DNA of 64,000 nucleotides from Luscinia megarhynchos (lineage: Eukaryota; Chordata; Aves; Passeriformes; Turdidae): assembly GCA_034336665.1 (NCBI GenBank), contig CM067568.1, positions 43,318,770 through 43,382,769 on the forward strand, in the 5' to 3' direction. Both the position numbers and the translations under genes were made by a program. Position 1 is the first letter of the stretch. Each line of letters begins with the position of its first letter. Below the pieces are notes generated by a model. It ran no database searches, was not told where the DNA came from, and worked only from the letters and a program-made list of their open reading frames with translations. Below are positions 48,384-61,259 of this stretch, piece after piece.

Positions 48384-51300
48384 ACTGTTCATGTCTTCCA
48401 TAGCTGATGGGAAAGACCCTAACCATTTATTCAGGACCCAGGTATAAATTTTTACTGCAAAACTAGACTGGATTCAGTCATTTGGAGAGACTTTCATTAT
48501 TAGAAAACAAGTTTTGGAGTAACCCTTGGAGTATTTTGTGTACCTGTGATATTCATCACTGTTACCCACTCAGATTCCAATCAAGTTGGTTTTTTCCACT
48601 CACTCTTGGAATGATCACTATCACTATTGGAAAGTGCAGATACCACTCAGGTAGAACAATCTTTATATAGTTTGGAAAATAAAATTTGAAAAATTCGCAC
48701 ATCTACATCAGTGCATGTTATTTTAATTCCACTTAGATGAGAGAAGCATTTAAGCTGACAGAGTTCTTCATGATACAAAATTGTTCAGGGAAACCACTAA
48801 GAAATCTTCATGGAAAACCAAACCAAACATTGCCATATGTGGATTACTCAACATCTAGGAGTGCACAACACCTACAAGAATATTGCATGAGCAAAGGAGT
48901 GGAATCCTATTAAATATCTGCACTTATGCTACAAGATTTATAAAAGCATCTTGAGTAGAGAAAATATTCTAATGATAGCTATGCATTAACAGGATAAACT
49001 CATGAAAGTCAAGTCTGACTTTAAACTGCCTGTTTATTGCCTTCTGACATGTTACAGAACACCCTGGAGAATGACTTGTATGGTACCTGTCATCTGCTGG
49101 TCCATCTCAAATTACTATTCTCATATTGTTTTATATGCAGAACTGAAAAAAACCAAACTTACCTAAAATACTGTCTCTGGTAGAAACTATGGTCTTAAGA
49201 GAGTTATAGTTTGCTAGTGATAAAATAAGCTGGCATGCTTATTTTCCAATTTTAAACCAAGTGATTTATATAGAAATAGGAAGAAAAAGAAGTTTTATTA
49301 TTTCAGAATAAATTCATTCTCCTGTCTTCATTGGTACATGAAAATGGAAATTGGGGAGGGGTATTTTTTCAAACTATCCCTAGTCCCTGAGACAATAATC
49401 CATTAACCATTCAGCTCACCATAAATGGATTGCAAAACTGACATTTTCATGAATTATAGCAGTCTTTCAAGTAGCAAGAAGTAAAGTTGCAGCAATTTTC
49501 CATGTCTTTAATTTTACTGTCAAAAGGTATATAAGGGCTATGTCCTGGAACTGATGGATTTCCAGCAGAAAAATTAAATTTCATGTATTAATAGGTAAAA
49601 ATAGGGGCTTTGCTGTTATAATTTTAATCTAATTATTAACTCAGGGAAAGCTTTTGTGAATCTGAGTTTAACATTAGAATATACTGCACAATGATATAAT
49701 GGTCTACATGCTGTCCAGATTGTAGTATTGATAGAATTGTATTTCTTTCAGAAAGTAAATTTAGGTTCTTACAATAAGAAAGAATGGGAGAGATGAGAAG
49801 AGTTATTTTTAAGCATAGCAACACTTTAGTTTCTCTGCCAGGGGACAATTTATTTCAGCTTTTTCATCTTTCTTTGCTGCTATTGTTACAATGAATGAGT
49901 GAACTTAATTAGCACTGCAAGGAAAGGGCGATGTTCCCACAGCTCTCTAAATGGGAAAAATATTTAAAGAACATGGAGCAGAAAAAAAAATACAATTTTT
50001 TCAGAAAGAACAAAAGAACTGCATAAGCTTTAGTTTCCTTACTGAAAACACAGATGCATATAATATATCCAAAGTACAGTATTAGAAATGCCTCTTGAGA
50101 TTTTTGTAAAAAATAACAGTTGACAACCTTCTGTATATATGATACTTATTAAAAAGTGTCTACATAAATGAATAAAGTAATCTCTCCATTCTACATTAAA
50201 AAAATTATACATGATGACACAACTGGACATATATTGGATCTCTTTATCCTATTCATTAAAGTTCATGTCTAAGTGGGAATACACTATAGACTCCTGATTA
50301 TTATGAATTAAAAATAATCAAGCAGTTTGTGAAGAAAACAGAAAATTCAATGTCTTTCTGCAGGTCTCTTTGAATATGACATGCAACAGGTTCTGAAGAA
50401 ACTAGAGATATTTCCATTTATTTTAGAATTGCACTCATCAATTCAGGTGGCAGACCCCATCTATAGAATCTCTCTGAATACACTTTTTCTCTGAAACATG
50501 TTCTTTTGGTTTAATATTTTAAACACTGGTACAGGAAGAAATGTTATGTCTCTTGAGGAACCACATTACTCAGCTGGAGCCTCAGAGTCTACCCCTACCC
50601 AAAGAAAAGATCCCTCTACCATACTACACTACATCTGACAGTGGGGCCTCAGCCCTCTTGACACCACAAAAATAAACATGAAGATGGATTTTGGAGCACC
50701 AGGACTGACAATGTTTCTAAGTGAAATAAAAGCATGACAAAGCTAAAAAGATCTCATCTACATTCTTGTAAATGCTAAAGATTTAGCTGATATATATACA
50801 TACATATGAATAGAAAGAGATTTGACAATTTTGTTCCTGATACTCTGGAAGAATAATGAAATATTTACCTGCCAGCAACAACTATAACAAAAATCCCTAC
50901 ATGAATGGGGTTAGAAGGCTTCCAGAACCACGCAGCAGGTATTTTGTTGTGGTTTTGTTTTATATTCTCTTTAAGTCAGGTCAATGTCATATCTTGAAGA
51001 GAAATGTTAAGTGTTATCTTTAAATAAGTGACTTTCTTCTCAAACACTTGTGGCACACAGTAGATAGCACATTTTAAGCACTTGATCATGAGTCTTCCCT
51101 ATACAGATGATTTGATGGCAAAAAAGTATTATGATGGTGCTGGTGATTAAAATGGGGCTGGTATAAGTTCTTCTGTTATATAAACAGTAAATTATAGCTG
51201 TAAAATTCTGCTTACAATGAGAAAAAAACATGGGCTAGAAGAAAAGTCATATATATATATAGAAACGTATGTCAACCTTTGGGGTGAAAGAAAAATGCCA

Positions 51301-52205
51301 CAAAAGGACACAGGTGTAACTTCTGGTCATGTCCATACTAAGAGAAGCTGACCATGACTAAATGATGTGATATCAGCATAATCATCCTCATGGCTGCAAT
51401 GAGGAAAGCTATTACCTGCAAAGTGAAATTGAAGAATCCTAATAAAATCTAACTTCCTTGTACATTCTGTAATCTTCCCTAAATAGTATTATAGTGCCAT
51501 ATCCGATTTGCATCTCTCTTCTCACTTATTTAAACAGAACAGGTAGTGACACACTGATCTCTTTTCAAATGAAGCAGCTCAATAACCTGTCTTATTTTGC
51601 ATTCAAAAGTAAATGTCCAGTTCTTTATGAAAAGGTTATTCTAAGCTGATCTATTTTCTTCTTTGGAAAAGGAGCTCAACCAGTCTCTTTCTGCATGGTA
51701 TATGTTTATATCTCTTCTGACACTACTATAATTTCATTCTGTTATAAGGCAGGTTACATGAAAACAGTATTCAACTCATCAGTGTTACCATTACCTTCAG
51801 GCCTCATTATTGCTCAGATACCATTTTAAATTCCCCAAACCATCCCATCATGCCTTCTCCAAAACTCCCTCCTCCCTCAGGCTCATCAGCTGCTGCCCTT
51901 CTGAGCACCAGGAGGTTTTTCTCTTCCAACAGGCCCCAAACAACAGAGAACACCAAGGGCAATCACTTTGATCTGAGTTTAGCTGCTGCTTTGTCTGCTC
52001 CACATGAACCTTGCTGTGCTGTTCTGTCCCTCCTTAACTTCCAGTGAAGGCATTTACAATATTTTAATGACCTCTTCTGCTCAAGCAGTGAATATGCTGC
52101 TCTGTTAGACATCTAGTAAATCCAACACAATATCTTCTATCTGAACTTTTTGATGATTTCTACTTCTAAAAGTCAGCCATTAAACATTTCTAGTGCTGTT
52201 CAGCC
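48384..52205. other. Unique non-coding DNA
   Basis: AT-rich single-copy DNA without a supported gene. An octamer lies at 51506-51513 and a short AT run at 51249-51261. All open frames are 70 codons or shorter and unrecognised. Confidence 0.5.
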
Positions 52206-52221
52206 TTTTTTTTTTTTTTTT
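52206..52221. repeat. 16-base T run
   Basis: T16 in otherwise mixed sequence. No sign of a retrocopy was seen beside it. Confidence 0.85.
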
Positions 52222-53658
52222 CTTCCCATGGAAATTCCTCTGTTTTGGTAAGTTTCAAATAGAGTTATCACACACTGTTCTGAGAGAGGAAATAGATCCA
52301 GGTGAATAACTAATTAAAAAATGCATAGGCTGTTACTGTTTTCTTCTATAATGAAGTCCTGGCACATTCACATCCTCTCTGTCATCTAATTTGATTTCTC
52401 ATAATCTTCAGTGTCACTCCCATTAACAGCTGCACAAAGAAATTGCAGGTGGTCAGCAGAGCTTGTCCAGGGATGCTTTAAAGGTCATCCATTACTCCCT
52501 GAAAGCTGTGAGATTAACACATCTACTTCAGGCACAGGAATGGTTGGCCTCTAATGGATTGTCTGTTTACTTTCACTGCTCTCTAAATCCTATAAAGGAT
52601 AGCCTTTTACAACTAAAATAAATATTCTCTTTTTGAAACCAGTTAAAAAGGCTAATTGCCACTCTTCTCCCATCAGCATTCAGGGCTGAATTTGCCTCAT
52701 CTGTTTTAGGTGGGAAGGCACAGAGAGTGTTCCTCATTTGCAATGGTGCTGAGCTGAGGAGAGCAGGGCACTGTGAGGGCTCCCATGGGTGGTGATGATT
52801 TCCTGGGCACCTGGGTGTGTGCAAAGCCCTGTCCCAGCAGAGGCACAAACCCAGATGTCCCTCTGTAGGCAATGGTAAAGGCATGTCAGGGCTGCCAGGA
52901 TGAGTGATGGGCTCAGCTCTGGGAAGGGACTGCCTCATTTCCCATTCTGTATCATATTAGCTGTATGGAGGAGTAACTACGATTTTAAATCCAGGTGTTG
53001 TATGTCATTATGGAAAGCTTTCAGTAGCAAAAGAAACTTCATCAATGTAAATAGAAATGCTGACTCAATAAAATATCTGCTCCATGATTAGTGACACGCA
53101 AGACCTGCTCATTTGCCTTAGATGAAGAGGAATGGTCCTACTTTCAGGATATTTAATATGTTCAACAGCTAATAATGATTTTGAAGTCAAGGTGCATTTT
53201 AAACTAATCTTCAGAACTGAAAGAAAACACCATCTGTGTCATTTGCCTTTCTATCACACCAAAAAAGTCAGATTCTCACCATATCCAACAACAGTTCAAT
53301 AGAGAATTTCTTAAAGTATTATAGCAATGAGTGTCATACTTGAAGGAGTGAATTTCACATTTTAAGGACCAAATTTCCTATATCAAACCCATGCAAATGG
53401 TATCTTTAGCTGCTAATGAAATCAGTTTTAAGCTATTACAGCCCAAATGTATGGAAAAGGAGAACTTAAAGTATTGACAAACTAAGTTTAGTTTTCCATT
53501 TTACACAAACAACTAACTCAGGCTATGAAAAAGCAACTTTTTAAGACGATGCAGTGAACAATGGCTAATTCTGCATATAAGTTGGGCAAAAAAGTCCCTG
53601 ATTACTGTCACTCAGGACTGTATTTGATTCATAATAACTGCATTCCAGTTCAAGCGTG
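52222..53658. other. Non-coding DNA with a GC-richer patch
   Basis: 52640-52940 is richer in G and C than its surroundings and has a 121-codon minus-strand frame (52573-52938). The peptide is Pro/His/Leu-rich at its start and unrecognised, and the stretch is poor in CpG. An octamer lies at 53391-53398. No mobile element was recognised. Confidence 0.45.
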
Positions 53659-53674
53659 TGACCTTTAATTAAAG
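53659..53674. promoter_or_regulatory. Nuclear-receptor half-site joined to a TAATTA palindrome
   Basis: TGACCT (53659-53664) overlaps the perfect 12-base palindrome CTTTAATTAAAG (53663-53674). ACAATGG, a SOX-type core, lies about 100 bases upstream near 53559. The arrangement resembles a compact regulatory module, but each motif is short and could be chance. Confidence 0.22.
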
Positions 53675-56633
53675 TATGTTAAAATTTGAAGAGCATGAGA
53701 AAGGTTTCTGAGCTCTTTGCTCCATTCGTTAAAACAATTTACTAATAACAAATCAGCCTCATGGCTAGAGAACAAAATTTTGACAAAATGTGAAAAATGG
53801 TACAGCAAAAAGGGCAGAGATGACGTCTCTTGAAGCCCAAGCTTGTGTTTGTTTAAAAATATGCATTTTTGCTTCTTTGTGTCTAGGTATGTGCCTTATT
53901 TATAGAGACAGTGCTAGAGACAGCTATTTACCAGCAATTACATTTTCCACAGAGACCTCAGTGTTGTTCTTGCATTTATAATCTATTCAAAATGTATGAG
54001 AAAATGGAGGGAGGAGTGGAGAAGGGTCAGCAAGGCAATAACTTAAAAATTAAAAGAGTGACTGCAGCACTTTGTATTAATTTTTAGCAGGTAGGAACAT
54101 GTCAGATAGCTTCTATACCATCTCCCAGGACTTTTGGATAATTTTTATCATCACATTATCTCCCAGGTAGCATTTCCTCCAATAAATAACTCCGTGTTTA
54201 AAAATAAAACTCAGAGTAAGGATTAACTTGTTCAAAGGATCCATTTATGGACACTTACTTCCAGGATTCTTCACTACATGTTTATTCTCCCCTTTTGCTA
54301 CATTCAGCTGTAATTTCCTTGCTGAAATTCTTTGTTTGTTTTAGGGTAATTAAGAACTCTTGCACTCACAATGGCTTGTGACCCAGATAATTTCTCACTC
54401 ATCTGGGCAATAACAAATGGATTTACATTTCTCTTTATTTTTTTTCAGTTAAGATGAAATACAGTGTCTCACTGCATTCAATCTACAGAGTTTTCTAAAA
54501 CCTACATTTGCCTTGTGCTCTAAAAACAGATGAAGGGAATCAGAAGGGAAGATGAAAGCAGCTTTCATCTTTGGCCTCTGTTCAAGAAGGATGGACACTC
54601 TTTCTAGTCCTGTGCTTATAGCACAAGAGGAATGGAGCAGTTCAGCCAGCAGTAGTGCTGGAAAATAAAATTAAATGTGCCTTCACTTGAGATGGTCACG
54701 TTAAGGCAAGTTTAAGCCGTATAGCACTTTTTACTGGCAACATTTTTGAGTGCCCTTCAAGGACTTCATTTAATATATCTGCTTTATATATAAGAGATAG
54801 TTGTAGTGAGTAGCCAGGCTGGGTCATTTTGTATCATATATTTTCAATGATGATGCAGAAATAAAAAATTAAAACCATAACTAATGCTAGAGATAAACAA
54901 TAAAATCCAGCATGAGTTCACAGAAGATTATAATTGTATAAGAATTTGGTTTTATTTTTAAATAGATAGTCTTTTGTGTGACTCTGGAATATCATATTTA
55001 TTTTTATTTTCATTCTTACTCTTATTCTTATGATGTCTAACCAATGACAAAAAAAAAATTCTCTTCTACCCCAGCATGTAAGAAGATTATATTTGTGACA
55101 TAGTAGTATCATCATTGTGATATAGTAGTGTCATGATTTCTAACTATTACAAGATGAAAAATATGCCATGCTACCTGTGAAGTACATGCTGACTACAGAA
55201 CACACTACATCCTGGGAGACATTTTGTATTTCATAAAATTGGATTTGGTCACTGAGACAGCTATGATGAATAAAATCATGTCACACAAAATATTGTTCAC
55301 CAGAGAATACAGTTCATAATTTTTTCTTATGGCATTTTTGAAAAATGAAATTGCCCATAACTAGAAAAGCTAGCTCTTGATCAGCTCTCTACATCCAGTA
55401 ATTCCATTATCTCAAGAAGTACTCCATGTATCCATCAATTCTAAACTTCCCTTCTTAATCAGTTCTAATCATTATAAGTTTTGTGGTGCTTTCCTTTAAA
55501 ACTTGGTATTATCTTTGCCCAAGTCCACCTTATTTAATTATTGTCTGTGTAGAATTTCTTTCTTTCAATTTGGGTAAACTAGTCTTAACTTTTTATTACT
55601 GAAGTAATTTATAATAAATGTCCTCAAACCACTTCTGCCTTCTTTTCAAGCCATGACTCTTCAGCAGCCATTTTTATTTGGTCTGACTTGGTCTCCATCT
55701 ACTTCAGCAAAAGAGGAGAGTAAATCAATTCCAATGAACTTTTTAGATCCTGGAAGAGTTTCTACTTATATATTTATCTTGTTGATTGCATCACTTTTAG
55801 AAAATTCCAATTAACTATCTCATTAAAATGGCTGTGGTTATCCTGGCTATTGTGGTACAAAAATGATTAAATTATTATATATATGCATATTTGCTGATGA
55901 AGATAAAATGAATGAAACAAGTCACCACTGTTTTTTGCCTTTTAATTTGAAAATACATATTAACTATGTTAATACCTGCAATCCTTGCAGAAAACTAGTA
56001 ATTGCCTGTTTCCTTCTAAATGTATAACATTTAATACAATGTGTTTTCAGATTCCTTTTGGGGGAGGCAGGGATTTATCTGCTTTCTATACATGGTGCAT
56101 TATTTCTTTAAAATACACATACATAAACACACACTTACATAAAGTCACATCTGGGTTTCACATTTCTGAGTCACCCTTCTTTTTTATATGCTAACCCATG
56201 CAGAGCTGCCCTTAGCAATGTCCCTTTTTGTAGTGCTGTGTCTGCTGTGTGGGATTCCTGTATTATATGTTACTTGCTAACTGTGTTCTGCCTGCCCAGA
56301 GGGAACTCATCAGCCACAATCCATCTGCTTATTCACAGCTCCCTCATTGATTATTCATGAAGTAGCTGCTTTAGAAAGCAGGTATTGGTCATATCAGTGA
56401 TGATAACCTGCATGCATCAAAAACTGAAGTGTTGCCATCTCTGCTGCTGCTATATGTGACCTTGAGAGCAGCTGAGCTCTGTGGCACAGCCTTGGGCTCC
56501 ATGTACACACTTAGGAGTTGCTTTGCTGTGTTGCATCAGTAACTTCACCCATTAGCATGGGTTTCTGCACATATGGATGATGTTCCACCTGCTTTCATTC
56601 AACAAGGGAAGAAATTATACTCACATTGCCTGG
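53675..56633. other. Unique non-coding DNA
   Basis: No supported gene. 56200-56520 is less AT-rich, with words such as TTGATTATTCATGAAG and CAGCTGAGCTCTG, and may be a conserved non-coding element. A near-duplicate ATAGTAGTATCAT / ATAGTAGTGTCAT pair lies at about 55101-55135. No mobile element was recognised. Confidence 0.45.
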
Positions 56634-56828
56634 AAAAAAAAAATACAATAAAACTAAACAAAAAACCCCAACCAGCAAACCAAACAGCCAACCATCCACC
56701 CAAACAAACAAAAACACCATCCCTTCCATGAGACTCAGATCTATATAAAGACAATTAAAAACAATATAGAAAAGAAAAAACCAAAACAAAACAAACAAAA
56801 ACAAAAACTGGAAAACCCCCACACAACT
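56634..56828 (-). repeat. A/C-rich low-complexity tract
   Basis: Nearly 200 bases dominated by A and C on the plus strand (CAAA, AACC and CCAACC words), interrupted by a short mixed segment at about 56719-56757. It is the strand-flipped counterpart of the T/G tracts elsewhere in the window. The 75-codon minus frame here (Phe/Leu/Val/Trp) is an artefact. Confidence 0.85.
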
Positions 56829-57049
56829 GACCCATTAAACAAAGAAATATCTCTAAATACTATCTGTGGAGATTTGCTGAAAGACTCCATTCCAGTGAAT
56901 TAACATGCTTTAGGTGTTTGCCTAGACCTTCAGCCCTTCTCCTTCAGATATTGCTAACCTATGTGTTGTTTATTGAAACACATTCCTTCTTCTTGAGACC
57001 TTTCTACTGCTTTTCAATACCAAGATCATATCGTAGCACCATCCAATTA

Positions 57050-57258
57050 AAGAATCACAGAATGTTTAAGGAGTTGTTGGAAGAGACCTTAAAAAGCATC
57101 TAGTTCCAATCCCCCCATAATGGACAGAGACACCTTCCACTAGATCAGGTTGCTCAAACCTCACCTAGCATGGTCTTTAACTCTTCTAGGGATTGAGTAT
57201 CCACAGCTTTTCTGTGCAACCTTTTCTGGTGTCTCACCATGGGGCTAGATTTCTTTCA
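57050..57258 (-). mobile_element. CR1 LINE 3' end, minus strand
   Basis: The plus strand is the reverse complement of the CR1 3' end and untranslated region. It begins with AGAATCACAGAATG, the complement of the terminal ATTCTGTGATTCT. Then come GTTGGAAGAGACCTTAAAAA, CATCTAGTTCCAATCCCCCC, GACACCTTCCACTAGATCAG, GTTGCTCAAACC and TGGTGTCTCACCAT. It is about 209 bases, truncated at its 5' end as most CR1 copies are. Its close match to the general CR1 pattern makes it the best-preserved CR1 piece here. It does not encode protein. Confidence 0.95.
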
Positions 57259-60200
57259 AATTACCAATATACAAAAAAATGGTTTTGATATTCAGATGTT
57301 CTAAGAAAAATGTGATTCATTAATAAAAGGAAAATTAATTTTTGCTTATATTTCAGTTGGCAATCTTTTCATGCTTTCTTTTATCTGAGGTAAAAAGAAG
57401 TCTGTCAACTCGTCCTTTAATGTACTGCCTAGTAATTCATTTTGTCAAAAGATAAAAGGATGAATGTTAGCCAAGTGAGACAATACAGTTGGATTTTCTT
57501 GGCAGAGATAATTCTTTCACATGTCATCATTGATTACTGGCATTTTCCACTACAGCTGTAATATAGCAGCATTTCACTGGTTAATTTTGTGTCCCTCACA
57601 GTCATAGACTAAATTTTGTCTTCCATGTTTTGTGAATTAAACTTCTAGGCTAAAAGGTAATGATGCCTTACCACTTGTGTGTGAATTCCTCTAAGAAGGA
57701 GGGGAAAATATGTCCTTGTTTCATTTACATTCCAAAACAGGCATTTATTTTCCTGTTGTATTTTGGTCTAGTTTAGATTATATTCTGAAATAGCATCCAT
57801 TGTGCATCAAGACTGTTCATTAAAATATAGTATTTACAGTGGTTGAAATATAAATAGCAAAGTCTCATCATATAAAAATCCAAAATTAAATGGCAGGTGT
57901 TATACTAAACTTAATCTCCACGCTAAAAAGCACCAGTACACTTCTGGGAAAAGCCATCCACGTGTTCAAATTGGTAGGAAATGCTGCCTGAACAATGGGG
58001 ATTTTAACCCAAAAGGCAACTATGATTAAAATGAGTTTAGCTCACAGTGAAAGTGGACTCCACTAAGCTTAATTAGTCCACGCTGGTGATGTTCTCAAGG
58101 ACTAAGGCTCTGCAGATGTGCAGTGACTCGTGCCATATCTTCCATAAGCCCCTGTCCGTGTTACCATCCAAGGGAGAGAGCAGTGCTGAAGCTTAAGCTG
58201 GTGGAAGAAAGACTGTGAGACAGAGTAAATGTAGATAAAATGTCTATTATTTATTATCACCAGCACTGCTGAAAAATGCCAAACAAGTGCCGTGGTTCTA
58301 CCTACAAATTATAGAAATTGGAGCTGAACACACTTTCTTATATTATCCTCCACATATAGCTCAGTATTGCTCTGGAGGACCACCATTAGAAATACATCTT
58401 ATTTTTCATGACCCTCTCTATCCTGTAGTTCTCTCTTTTGAGATTACAGTAGGTTCTGAAACATGAGAAGACTACAGGTTGTTCTTGGGCTTCTGCTGAA
58501 GTCTGAACTGAGGTCACTCCACAACCATCAGTTACTAAGAGATTTTAATTCATCAATAAGCATAAATTTGAGTGCACAAATGTACAAATCTTTGTCTCAT
58601 TCTCACACCCTGAGCCTCTGGATTTCAGCCTTCCATCATGAGATAAAACATACCTTTATTATCTTGTTTCCAGGCATTTTAACCAGACTTCTTTCTTAAG
58701 ATAATATTAGAGAACGTTTATGCTACTGCCTAATTAACAATTACAGCTTGTCAGTACTGTGGGCTCTGTTTGCTCTGTGGTTCTGGTACCCAGATGTGCC
58801 TCTCAGCTGTGTCCTACCCATCTGCATAAGGGGAAGAAGCAGGAATGTTCCCCATCGCCCACTTGCCCTGATTTTCCATGAAAAGGAGCTCAAGTGCCTG
58901 AAAAGGAGGGATCTGTGCCCCAGCAGTGGGGAAGCAGGAGCATGGGATGCTGCAGAGGGTGCAGCTGCACCAGAGCACAGCTGCAGCATTCGAGGGGGCA
59001 CTGCAGAGGTAACTGGTAGAGCTGAGCTCCTTGAGGAAACACCACCAAGGATTCATTTACAAGCTGGTGACCTTTGTGCTTAAAAGGGAGGTGTTTCTAA
59101 TTAAGTGACTGATTTCTACAGTGAACTAACACATTTTCTCAAAGCCAGATTCATATCCTTGTCCTTATGAATTTTTTAGTAAATGAGATACATGTAAAGA
59201 CTTCACATTGTTTTTCTTTTTTCTTCTGAATTAGCTTCCTAATATATTTTCTCTGCCTGCTCATACTGACTTCTGTTATCACAAACAGAAATACAGCTTC
59301 TTCTAACAATGAATATTTAAATGCAATGAATTTTTTATATCTCATAAGATTGAATCTCAACTTGTCATAAACATGTGTAGATTATGATTAAATTTACTGA
59401 CTAAATACAATCTCGGCTGTACAAAATGACATTAAAAAAGGGTGAATCCAAATCCTCCTACAGAAAAGCAAGATAATAAATTAATCCAAAGACAAGCTGC
59501 AGCATCTGGTTTGGTTATTTGGAGGTTTCTACTCATTGTTTCATGAAGGGAGGTTTTGGCACAGTTTAAATTACACTCTTTGAGGCCCTGACCCTGCTAC
59601 TTTTACTCCAGTGTGTCATTCCATTTCTGATATTAACCTGAAAGGGAACTGCAGAATTGGTATATCGGACCTGATCCAGAGGGGGATTCCTGCTGTCTGG
59701 AAAGGACTTTAAAACAAGCCTGTAGAGAGATGAAATGTTTTTTCTGCTCAGCTGCTCCAAGAGCCCAGCAGCTGCCTGCCTTGAAGGCTGTTCTTAGCTC
59801 ACCTGCTCAGTACCAGAGTACCAGAGCCATAAAAAGAGACTGTAATCAGCACAGCAAGATCTATCATCATGGCATAATTTAGGCAGTACCACAACGTCAA
59901 GGAGCATTTTATTTTAACCCACACAATCTTAGGATCAGGTTAATAAACTCAGGAATTGGGCAATCCTGTTAAAACAATGTTAGCCCTATTATAAAAATGT
60001 CATAGATATGTAAGATTCACAGTGCAGTCCCACAGAAAGCACCAATTGTTAGCCCTGGCCAGAGCAGTGTCTCTATCATCTCTCATGGATATGTACATTT
60101 TTTGGATTTTGAACTCCCTGTAACCTTCCTGCATGACTCCCAGTGGATTTGTGAGTCCAGGCAGCTGATAGGCAATGGGAGTTTGTGTACAAGCTTCCAT

Positions 60201-60372
60201 CTGCCCCTGTCTATTCTTCATGAATCATGCATCAAGGACTATCACTTTCTAGATCTGCTTTATGTCTGCTTCTCTGCTAAGAGCACTAAAAAAATTACTG
60301 CACCCAGACATAAGGCTTCAAAAACATAAACAAAGCAAAATAAAAGGATTTAGGATAGTGTGTTGTGATTTT
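57259..60372. other. Non-coding DNA with a GC-richer patch
   Basis: No supported gene. 58741-59083 is GC-richer with overlapping open frames on plus (111 codons, 58748-59083) and minus (86 and 80 codons). A possible donor (GCAGAG followed by GTAACT) lies near 59007, but no protein family is recognised. The remainder is AT-rich unique sequence. Confidence 0.45.
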
Positions 60373-60433
60373 GTTGGGTTTGGGGTTTTTGGGTTTTTTT
60401 TTGGTTTTTTTTTTTGGTTTTTTTTTTTTGGTG
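60373..60433 (+). repeat. T/G-rich low-complexity tract
   Basis: T runs with GGG at 60376-60378, GGGG at 60382-60385, GGG at 60391-60393 and later GG pairs. Three good G runs plus weaker pairs make a two-tier G-quadruplex possible. The 89-codon frame 60262-60531 and the 62-codon minus frame across it are artefacts. Confidence 0.9.
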
Positions 60434-60743
60434 TATGTTTTTGTATGACATCAGCAAATTTACAAATCTGTCCTTTGTATAGAGAAGAGATAAAGTTTTG
60501 GTGCACTCAAATTCAGAGAACAGATATCTAAAATATTTATACTATCCATATACAAAAGCAAAAATATGTGTGCTCATTCAAATCCAGAAAGAGGTGCTGT
60601 ATGGCTTGGTTCAGTCAATAACAATAGAGCACAGTTCAGACAGGAATCCAGCAGGGCAATGTTAATGGACTTTGATGTCTTCTTGAAATACAAAAATGCC
60701 AGCTCTGAGACAATGATCATGTTTGAGGAAATCACAGTCCAGG
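60434..60743. other. Unique non-coding DNA
   Basis: Short AT-rich spacer between the T/G tract and the LTR. The frame starting at 60566 crosses the LTR boundary and is not a gene. Confidence 0.5.
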
Positions 60744-61259
60744 TGTTGTGGTTTAACTGTAGGCAGCTAAGCACCACGGAGCTGTTTGCTCACTCTCTAG
60801 CAGAGGATATGGGAGAGAGTTGGAAAAAAGGTAGAATTTGTGGGTGGAGTTAAAAACAATAGTACAGAAAAGTAAGGAAAAGTAATAATCACGGTAAAAG
60901 AATCAACAAAACAAATGATGGACAGTGCAACTGCTCACCATCCTCCCACCAGCACCCAGCCCCTCACAGCTGAGTACTCACAGGTTCCTTGTTCAGTGTG
61001 ATGCTATATTGTATGAAATATCCCTTGAATCAGTTGAGGTGAACAATCCTGGCTGTGTCCCCTCCCAGTCTCTTGAGTCCTGCTACCTTCCTTACTGGCA
61101 GCATAAGAAGCTGACAAGGCCTTGACTTAGAGTAAGCACTGCACAGCACCACTAACTATCAGCATCTTATCAACATTACTCTTTCCCTAAATTCAAAATA
61201 CAGCTCTCTAGCAGCTACTAGGAAGACATTAACTCGATCCCAACTGACACCAGGGTACA
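60744..61259 (+). mobile_element. Solo LTR of a widespread avian endogenous retrovirus
   Basis: The unit opens with TGTTGTGGTTTAACTGTAGG and closes with CAGGGTACA. In between it follows, block by block, an LTR family I know to be very abundant in bird genomes: CAGCTAAGCACCACGGAGC, GGAGAGAGTTGGAAAAAAGG, GTGCAACTGCTCACCATCC, GGCTGTGTCCCCTCCCAG, CTTGACTTAGAGTAAGCAC and CAGCTACTAGGAAGACATTA. From memory this is the TguLTR5-like group in songbird repeat libraries; the exact name is not certain. At about 516 bases it is near full length for one LTR. No retroviral coding sequence flanks it, so it is a solo LTR left by recombination. Many substitutions and no clear target-site duplication point to an old insertion. 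Confidence 0.9.
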
